The notes under the pieces were generated by a model. The model searched no databases and was not told the DNA's origin. It saw only the letters and a list, made by a program, of their open reading frames with translations. A stretch of 53,682 nucleotides of DNA, taken from an uncultured Lentisphaerota bacterium. GTDB taxonomy: Bacteria; Verrucomicrobiota; Lentisphaeria; Victivallales; UBA1829. The DNA lies in the NCBI GenBank assembly GCA_900320095.1, contig ONQZ01000018.1, positions 1 to 53,682 on the forward strand, written 5' to 3'. Of the stretch, positions 48,094 through 53,682 are shown one piece after another (position 1 is the stretch's first letter; each line of letters begins with the position of its first letter). A program made the translations under genes and the position numbers.

Positions 48094-49428
48094 TCATTTC
48101 TTCTTCAGGACGAGCTTCGCCGGAGCGCCGTTCACGGTCTCGTCCGTGATGACGCATTCCTTCACGTCCTGGCGCGACGGCACATCGTACATCACGTCCA
48201 GCATGATGTCCTCCATGATGGAACGCAGTCCGCGTGCGCCCGTGCCCTTTTCGTAGGCTTTCTTCGCGAGTGCGGCGATGGCTTCGTCCGTGAAGGAGAG
48301 CTTCACGCCCTCCATTTCCATGAGGGTCGTGTACTGGCGCACGATCGAGTTCTTCGGCTCGGTCAGGATGCGTTTCAGCGCCTCCTCGTCGAGCGGGGTG
48401 AGCGCGGCGGTGACGGGCATGCGGCCCATGAACTCGGGGATCATGCCGAAATGCACGAAGTCCTCGGGTTCGACGGCGGACAGCGGCGATTCGAGCAGGA
48501 GTTTGTTCTCCGCCTCGGTGCGCTTGTCCTCCTCGCTGGCGTTCTCCGTGCCCTGCGTGAAGCCGAGCACGTGACGGCCCACGCGGCGCTGGACGATCTT
48601 GTCCAGGCCGACGAACGCGCCGCCGCAGATGAAGAGGATGTTCGAGGTGTCGACGTGCAGGTATTCCTGCTGGGGGTGCTTGCGGCCGCCCTTCGGCGGG
48701 ACGTTGGAGATCGTGCCTTCGAGGATCTTCAGCAGCGCCTGCTGCACGCCTTCGCCGGAGACGTCGCGCGTGATGGAGACGTTCTGGCTCTTCTTCGCGA
48801 TCTTGTCGATCTCGTCAACGTAGATGATGCCGACCTGCGCGCGGTCGAGGTCGTAGTCGGCGGCCTGCACGAGGCGCAGGATGATGTTTTCCACGTCCTC
48901 GCCCACGTACCCGGCTTCCGTCAGGGTCGTGGCGTCGGTGATGCAGAACGGCACGTCGAGCATCTTCGCGAGGGTGCGCGCGATGAGCGTCTTGCCGCTG
49001 CCGGTGGGGCCGATCAGCAGGACGTTGCTCTTGTCGAGGTCGACGTCGGAGGCGTCGTAGAGGTTTTTCGATTTCAGGCGGTTGTAGTGGTTGTGCACCG
49101 CCACGGACAGGATCTTCTTCGCCTGCTCCTGGCCGATCACATAACGGTCGAGCTCAGCCTTGATGTCGGCGGGCGTCGGCACGTTCAGATGGTCCACGAA
49201 CGACGGCAGACGGCCGGACTTCTCGGAGGAGTCTTCAAATGCTTCATCCTCGTCACCGGGCACGGACGCGGAGGGCTTCGCGCCGGGGAATCCGTTCCGG
49301 CTGAACAGCGTGTCGCAGATGGATACGCAGTTGCGGCAGATGGAAGCGCCGCTCGGGCCGGTCAGCAGGCCGCCCTTCACTTCGCTTTCCTTACGGCCGC
49401 AGAAAGAACAGCGTTCAGGTCTTTTCAT
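48094..49428 (-). CDS. clpX: ATP-dependent Clp protease ATP-binding subunit ClpX
   Basis: 444 residues. N-terminal zinc-binding domain with Cys7, Cys10, Cys31 and Cys34 recruits substrates and adaptors. The AAA+ core has GPTGSGKT (Walker A) near 135, IIYVDEIDK (Walker B) near 198, and the IGF-type loop region near VLGFTQG for docking to ClpP, although the usual IGF triad is not literal. A lengthened linker ([20 protein letters not shown]) joins the two. It unfolds proteins and feeds them into ClpP, encoded three bases upstream. Confidence 0.95.
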   Translation of the reverse strand: MKRPERCSFCGRKESEVKGGLLTGPSGASICRNCVSICDTLFSRNGFPGAKPSASVPGDEDEAFEDSSEKSGRLPSFVDHLNVPTPADIKAELDRYVIGQEQAKKILSVAVHNHYNRLKSKNLYDASDVDLDKSNVLLIGPTGSGKTLIARTLAKMLDVPFCITDATTLTEAGYVGEDVENIILRLVQAADYDLDRAQVGIIYVDEIDKIAKKSQNVSITRDVSGEGVQQALLKILEGTISNVPPKGGRKHPQQEYLHVDTSNILFICGGAFVGLDKIVQRRVGRHVLGFTQGTENASEEDKRTEAENKLLLESPLSAVEPEDFVHFGMIPEFMGRMPVTAALTPLDEEALKRILTEPKNSIVRQYTTLMEMEGVKLSFTDEAIAALAKKAYEKGTGARGLRSIMEDIMLDVMYDVPSRQDVKECVITDETVNGAPAKLVLKKK

Positions 49429-49431
49429 GGA

Positions 49432-50067
49432 TCAGTTCCCCTTGACTTTGAGGGCGGCGACGTCCGCGCGGGGCGGCAGGACATGGTCGACGAGGCCGTA
49501 AGCCACGGCTTCCTCGGCGGACATGAAATAGTCGCGCTCGGTGTCGCGTTCGATCTTCTTCAGCGTCTGGCCGGAATGCTTCGCGAGGATGGTGTTCAGC
49601 GCGGCCTTCGTGCGCAGGATCTCCTTCGTGTGTATCTCGATGTCCGTCGCCTGGCCTTCGGCGCCGCCGAGGACCTGATGGATCATGATGCGCGCGGACG
49701 GAAGAGCGTAGCGCTTGCCCTGCGTGCCTGCGGCGAGCAGGACGGCGGCCATGGACGCCGCCTGACCCATGCAGAACGTGCAGACGTCGCACGGGAGCGA
49801 CTGGATCGTGTCGTAGATGGCGAGGCCGGCGGTCACCACGCCGCCCGGAGAGTTGATGTACAGGGAGATGTCCTTCTTCGGGTCTTCGCTCTTCAAGAAG
49901 AGCAGTTCCGCCACAACGAGGTTCGCGATGGCGTCGTCGATGGGGTCGCCGAGCAGGATGATGCGGTCGCGGAGCAGCCGGGAATAGATGTCGTAGGAAC
50001 GTTCGCCGCTTCCGGTCTGTTCGACGACGATGGGCACGAGGGTGTTTCGGGTTCCGGTCGGTTTCAT
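49432..50067 (-). CDS. clpP: ATP-dependent Clp protease proteolytic subunit ClpP
   Basis: 211 residues from ATG 50067. GGAG lies nine bases upstream; an in-frame ATG at 50076 would abut that site and is less likely. [18 protein letters not shown] is the family opening. The catalytic triad shows as the serine in [10 protein letters not shown] near 105, the histidine in MIHQVLGG near 130, and an aspartate near 179. It forms the barrel that degrades proteins threaded by ClpX. Its gene precedes clpX by three bases, so the two are coupled. Confidence 0.95.
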   Translation of the reverse strand: MKPTGTRNTLVPIVVEQTGSGERSYDIYSRLLRDRIILLGDPIDDAIANLVVAELLFLKSEDPKKDISLYINSPGGVVTAGLAIYDTIQSLPCDVCTFCMGQAASMAAVLLAAGTQGKRYALPSARIMIHQVLGGAEGQATDIEIHTKEILRTKAALNTILAKHSGQTLKKIERDTERDYFMSAEEAVAYGLVDHVLPPRADVAALKVKGN

Positions 50068-50104
50068 GGTTGTCATCTCCTTGTCTTCTGTTCGATTCTC
50101 TGTC

Positions 50105-50217
50105 AAAAACGCACGGCCTTCGTGCTTCTTTCGACGCGCAAAGGCCGGTCATTCTGCTGGCGGAATGGCCAGTCTTTGATAAAAAACGCCGAGAGAAGCT
50201 GGTACTCCTCCGGCGTT
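50105..50217 (-). terminator. two tandem hairpins between tig and clpP
   Basis: The first, ACGCCGGAGGAG with CTTCTCTCGGCGT (50185-50217), is followed by six T and is a fair terminator for tig. The second, GGCCTTTGCGC with GCACGAAGGCC (50115-50146), is followed after GTGCG by TTTTT. Together they would cut or reduce readthrough into clpP-clpX. I see no clear clpP promoter, so partial readthrough or a nonstandard promoter may apply. Confidence 0.6.
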
Positions 50218-50228
50218 CTGTTCGTTTT

Positions 50229-51557
50229 TTACTTCGCGGCGGCTTTCATGCGGCGTTCCGCGAGCACACCGAGGGTCTTCTCGACGAGGAGTTCGATCTC
50301 AAGCTCGTTGAGACGGCCGGTACGCTGGAGGATTTCGGCGAGGCGGGCGGGCTCCATGCGGGTCTGCTGCGCCATGTTCTGGATGGCCTGGGCGACTTCC
50401 TGTTCGGAGAGCTTGACCTCTTCGATCTTGGCAATCTTGCGCATGATGAAGTTCTTGCGGAGCTGCTCGGTGGCTTTCTGCTTCGCCTCGTCCATGTGCT
50501 GGTCCTTCTCGGCTTCGAACTTTTCAATCGCTTCCTTGTCCTGTCCGACGGCGTACTGGAGCAGCTTGTATTCGTTGTCCGTGGCGGTCTCAAGCGACTT
50601 CTTCGGCAGGTCGAACTGCGGAGCCTTTTCGAGGATGGCGGCCTGGATGGATTCCATCGTCTTGGAACGGGTCATGATCTCGGCCTGACGGGCCGCGAGG
50701 TCGTGGTAGAACTTGCCCAGCTCTTCGGCGGACTTGAACTCCATCTTCTCGGCGAGCTTCGCCATGTCTTCGATCGGCTCGCGGCGCTGGCCGTCGTGGA
50801 CTTTCATCTTGTAGGTGACCTTCTGGCCGCGGAGGCCTTCCTCGCGCCAGTCGGCGGGGAATTCGGCGGTGAACGTGCGTTCTTCGCCGACGGTCGCGCC
50901 GGTCATGGCGGCGTTGACGCCGGGGATCATTTCCTGGCCGATCAGGTAGATCCAGGCGGAATCGTTCTTGACCGCGCGCTTCAGGGAATCGGAGGCGTCC
51001 TCGGGGAGCGCGAAATCGCTCTCGTAGGAGACGTGGAGCATGTCGCCTTCCTTGGCGGCGTCGGTGATGGGCACGAAGCTGCTGTACTGCGCCTTGGCGC
51101 GTTCGATAAGGTCTTCCTCGATCTTGGCGACGTCTTCGGAAGCCGCGACTTCGCCGAGCTCCTTGTAGTCCGGGAGCTCGAATTCGGGCGCGATCTCGAA
51201 ATCGCACTTCATCGTGAATTCCTTGCCCTCCTCGAGCGTTCCTTCCGGCTCGAGCTTGCTGTAGGAGATGATGTCGAGTTCGTCGGCCTTCTTGGAGAGC
51301 AGATCGTACGCGGCGACCTGGATCAGACGTCCGGCCTCTTCGTCGACGTAGCCTTTATAGCGTGCCTTCACCATGGCGAGCGGGGCCTTGCCGGGGCGGA
51401 ATCCGGGGATCTGCGCCTTGCGGGCGACGGCCTTCGTCGCGTTCAGGAAGAGATCGGCGGAAGCTTCCGCGGGGAGCACGAATTTTGCGTCGCGTCCGCA
51501 GACGTCGGTGTCGGTGATGGTGAGGGTGAATTGTTCTTTCCAGCTGGGATTGGACAT
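50229..51557 (-). CDS. tig: trigger factor (ribosome-bound chaperone)
   Basis: 442 residues from ATG 51557, AAGGCAA upstream; a longer open frame continues upstream over the promoter but lacks family similarity. The N-terminal ribosome-binding domain ends with AQIPGFRPGKAPLAMV near 65-80, the GFRxGKxP signature that contacts L23. A PPIase (FKBP-like) domain covers about 165-250 and the C-terminal helical arms the rest. It shields new chains leaving the ribosome and has prolyl isomerase activity. It precedes clpP-clpX, the common order. Confidence 0.94.
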   Translation of the reverse strand: MSNPSWKEQFTLTITDTDVCGRDAKFVLPAEASADLFLNATKAVARKAQIPGFRPGKAPLAMVKARYKGYVDEEAGRLIQVAAYDLLSKKADELDIISYSKLEPEGTLEEGKEFTMKCDFEIAPEFELPDYKELGEVAASEDVAKIEEDLIERAKAQYSSFVPITDAAKEGDMLHVSYESDFALPEDASDSLKRAVKNDSAWIYLIGQEMIPGVNAAMTGATVGEERTFTAEFPADWREEGLRGQKVTYKMKVHDGQRREPIEDMAKLAEKMEFKSAEELGKFYHDLAARQAEIMTRSKTMESIQAAILEKAPQFDLPKKSLETATDNEYKLLQYAVGQDKEAIEKFEAEKDQHMDEAKQKATEQLRKNFIMRKIAKIEEVKLSEQEVAQAIQNMAQQTRMEPARLAEILQRTGRLNELEIELLVEKTLGVLAERRMKAAAK

Positions 51558-51660
51558 GATTGCCTTGCCTTCGTGATTGGTTATCTGAATGTTTTGTCGG
51601 TAGCGGATTGGATCGTCTTTCCGCGGACGCACGGGCGTTCACAGAAAGATGTGAGTATGT

Positions 51661-51689
51661 AATATACACCCTTTCTTCCTGATTTTCAA
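51661..51689 (-). promoter_or_regulatory. promoter for tig
   Basis: Minus strand TTGAAA (51684-51689), 17 bases, TATATT (51661-51666); leader of about 97 bases. Confidence 0.65.
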
Positions 51690-51713
51690 TCCGCTTTCCC
51701 GGCTTTTTTCTTA

Positions 51714-52577
51714 TTATTTCGACCGCAGCCGCGCCGCGACGAACGACACCGCGAACATCGCGCACGCCAGCAGGACGATCGCCGCGCCCGCGGGCAGGTT
51801 CGCCCACGGCTGCGCCGAGATCAGCAGCCCGCCCGCGCAGCTGACGTAGCTGAAGACCAGCGACAGGAAGAACAGCTGGCGCGAATTGCGCGCGAAATTC
51901 CGCGCGGTCGCAGCCGGGACGATCAGGACCGCCGTCACAAGCAGCACGCCCACGGCGCGCACGCACAGGATCACCACCAGCGACAGCAGCGCCGCGAAGA
52001 GGTACTGGTACATGGACACCTTGATCCGGTGCACCCCGGCGATCTGCTCGTTCACGGAGATGTGGAGCATGCGGTTCCACGCGAAGAACTGGAACGCCAG
52101 AAACGCGACGAGCAGGACCGCCAGAAGCGCGATCTCGTTGTCGCCGATCGTGAGGATGTCGCCGTACAGGAACATGTTCACGCCGCGCGACGCCTCGCGG
52201 TTCCGGCTCACGATCGCGAGCCCGAACGCCACCACGGCGGAGAAGATGATGCCGATCACCGTGTCCGTGGAGAGACGGCTTCCGCGCCGCAGGTACATGA
52301 TGAGCACGCCGATCACGAGCGCCAGACCCGGCATCGTGAATTCGACCGGGAGCGAACAGATCAGCCCGAGCGCGACCCCGGCGAACGCCGAGTGTCCGAT
52401 GGCGTCGGAGAAGAACGACATGCGCGAGTTCACGACCTGCACGCCGGAGAGCGCGGCGAGCGGGGCGATAAGGAGCAGCCCGAGCATCGCGCGGCGCATG
52501 AATTCCGGCCCCATGCAGTCGAACGGGAAGAGCATGGCGGCGAGGTCGGACAGGCTCAGGATAAGTTCATTCAGCAT
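51714..52577 (-). CDS. zinc/manganese ABC transporter permease (ABC-3 family, ZnuB-like)
   Basis: 287 residues from ATG 52577, with GGAGG six bases upstream; the longer frame upstream lies in the ATPase gene. About eight membrane helices, with NSRMSFFSDAIGHSAFAGVALG near 51-72 carrying the SDAIGHSAFAG motif of the ABC-3 family that contacts the ATPase. VRAVGVLLVTAVLIVPAATA near 205 is the other diagnostic stretch. It overlaps the ATPase gene by 11 bases and forms the channel for metal ions across the inner membrane. Zinc is preferred by similarity but manganese or iron are possible. Confidence 0.9.
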   Translation of the reverse strand: MLNELILSLSDLAAMLFPFDCMGPEFMRRAMLGLLLIAPLAALSGVQVVNSRMSFFSDAIGHSAFAGVALGLICSLPVEFTMPGLALVIGVLIMYLRRGSRLSTDTVIGIIFSAVVAFGLAIVSRNREASRGVNMFLYGDILTIGDNEIALLAVLLVAFLAFQFFAWNRMLHISVNEQIAGVHRIKVSMYQYLFAALLSLVVILCVRAVGVLLVTAVLIVPAATARNFARNSRQLFFLSLVFSYVSCAGGLLISAQPWANLPAGAAIVLLACAMFAVSFVAARLRSK

Positions 52578-53496
52578 GGCCGACCTCCGTTGTTCCGTGG
52601 TCGTGAGCATGATCGTGTGCGTGGTCGTGGCCACAGGAACACGCCTGCGCGCCGTCGATATGGCAGTGGTCGTGCAGATGCAGGTGTTCGTTGCGGAGCG
52701 GGCAGTTTTCCGGGCATTCCCGTACGTCCTGGGGGATGCCGTGCAGATCGGGGAGTCCGAGGTGCAGACCGAATGTCTCGGAAAGCACCTGATGGGTCAG
52801 CGCCACGCGCGGTTCGCCCTCGCCGAACACCCTGTGGTTCAGACAGATCACATGGTCGGCGTGCGCGGTCACGGTCGCCAGGTCGTGGCTGATCATGATC
52901 TGCGTGAATCCGCGTTTTTCGCGGACACGTCGCAGCAGTTCGCAGCAGATCTGCCCGCCCTTGAAGTCGACCCCGGAAGTCGGTTCGTCCAGGATCAGGA
53001 TGTCGGGTTCCTGGAGGAGCGCCTGCGCGAGCAATACGCGCTGGATCTCGCCGCCGGAGAGCGCGCCGAATGCATGGTCGGCGAGACGGGTGCATTCCAC
53101 CTCGTCCAGATACCGCATGATGCGTTCCACGTGGCGTTTGGAGTGCCCCAGGAAGAGCGGCATGCGCTGAAGCCCGGAGAGCAGGTAGTCCATGACCGTC
53201 ATCGGGATGTCGCGGTCGAACACGAGGCGCTGCGGCACGAATCCGAACCGCGGCTTCCGTCCGGCTTGGTCCAGCCCGGGGAACAGCACCTTGCCGGTGT
53301 GTTTGATCTGACCGAGGATCGCGAGCGTAAGCGTGGTCTTGCCCGCGCCGTTCGGTCCGACGATGGCGGTGAACTTGCCGCGCGGGACATGCGCGCACAC
53401 GTCGTCCAGGATGCGGTTTTCGCCGAGCGTCAGGCCGACATGCTCGAACCGGACCGCGTCGGCGGGGGCTGCTGCTGTTTCCGCAGGGATGGTCAT
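52567..53496 (-). CDS. zinc/manganese ABC transporter ATPase with His-rich C-terminal tail
   Basis: 309 residues, about 50-60 more than usual. Walker A GPNGAGKTT near 46, signature LSGGEIQRV near 148, Walker B LILDEPTSG near 170 and H-loop MISHDL near 205 are complete. The extra tail (from about 262) holds CPENCP, then HLHLHDHCHIDG, CSCGH and a HDHAHDHAHDH run, about 12 histidines and several cysteines in 45 residues. This suggests metal sensing or storage at the cytoplasmic face. It overlaps the binding protein by four bases and the permease by 11. Confidence 0.9.
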   Translation of the reverse strand: MTIPAETAAAPADAVRFEHVGLTLGENRILDDVCAHVPRGKFTAIVGPNGAGKTTLTLAILGQIKHTGKVLFPGLDQAGRKPRFGFVPQRLVFDRDIPMTVMDYLLSGLQRMPLFLGHSKRHVERIMRYLDEVECTRLADHAFGALSGGEIQRVLLAQALLQEPDILILDEPTSGVDFKGGQICCELLRRVREKRGFTQIMISHDLATVTAHADHVICLNHRVFGEGEPRVALTHQVLSETFGLHLGLPDLHGIPQDVRECPENCPLRNEHLHLHDHCHIDGAQACSCGHDHAHDHAHDHGTTEVGHAE

Positions 53497-53682
53497 TCCG
53501 CCAGTGCCTTCTTCATGATCTCGAGGTTGCGGTTCATCACGTCGAAATAGTATCCGGCGGGCGGGTCGGCGGGGCCGGACGCCACGGGATCGATCTTCAC
53601 GACGGCGGCTCCGGTCTCTTTTCCGATGAGCTTGGCAAGTTCGTCCGGGTACTGTGGCTCGGTGAAGATGACCTTCACGCCG
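53493..53682 (-). CDS. metal ABC transporter substrate-binding protein (ZnuA-like), C-terminal part
   Basis: Only the last 62 residues are in the window; the frame remains open to the window edge. VKVIFTEPQYPDELAKLIGKETGAAVVKIDPVA matches the C-terminal lobe of cluster 9 (ZnuA/TroA) binding proteins, where the FTEPQ glutamate/glutamine region lies by the metal site and VxxIDP follows. It ends with MKKALAE and overlaps the ATPase gene by four bases, making the order binding protein, ATPase, permease on the minus strand. Confidence 0.82.
   Translation of the reverse strand, partial: GVKVIFTEPQYPDELAKLIGKETGAAVVKIDPVASGPADPPAGYYFDVMNRNLEIMKKALAE

Overview
The window is GC-rich, roughly 60% by eye, with dense, mostly minus-strand operons. 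It comes from a Gram-negative-type bacterium: there is LpxA, several lipobox lipoproteins and a periplasmic binding protein. A GH97 enzyme with a signal peptide, a pseudopilin-like protein, a eukaryote-like glycogen debranching enzyme, an HgdC-HgdB type activator/reductase fusion and U32-like Fe-S proteins together suggest a fermentative anaerobe of the PVC group, perhaps Lentisphaeria/Victivallales. That placement is inference; the sequence alone does not prove it.

Layout. 1-2189: end of an alpha/beta hydrolase, then a convergent sodium/proline-type symporter. 2238-4656: an AT-richer BsuBI/PstI-type restriction-modification pair. 4900-7502: a translationally coupled XPB-type helicase and Bax1 (DUF790) nuclease. 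7649-8935: tyrS. 9022-17135: a run of metH, a YitJ-like metF fusion, and a FecB/BtuF-FecC/BtuC-FecE/BtuD importer, most simply a cobalamin-dependent methionine synthesis and B12 uptake operon; its permease gene carries a frameshift. 17293-17904: a PEGA-like lipoprotein.

18078-25154 is the only plus-strand block of any length and the most unusual part. Three tandem paralogues of a cysteine-rich, U32-like family sit in one tightly overlapped operon with a GT2 and a GT4 glycosyltransferase, followed by a second GT2 gene with its own promoter. A bidirectional terminator at 25208-25250 separates it from the next block. 25298-30599 holds a GH97 glycosidase, a pseudopilin-like protein, a DegT aminotransferase with a TIGR04076 protein, and a HicAB toxin-antitoxin pair with a palindromic operator in its promoter.

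30696-39621 reads as one run: lpxA, a lipoprotein, a 1441-residue glycogen debranching enzyme, lepA and lepB. 39822-44969 holds a mannose-6-phosphate-isomerase-like gene with argS, and the activase/dehydratase fusion. 45148-51557 holds a duplicated-domain secreted protein, then tig, clpP, clpX, eda and prfB. 51714-53682 is a ZnuABC-type metal importer whose ATPase has a histidine-rich tail; the binding protein runs off the window.

A recurring promoter form, TTGnnn, 16-17 bp, TATATT or close to it, precedes many of these transcription units. I saw no tRNA, rRNA, CRISPR array, insertion sequence or phage gene. No gene-free stretch exceeds 300 bases.
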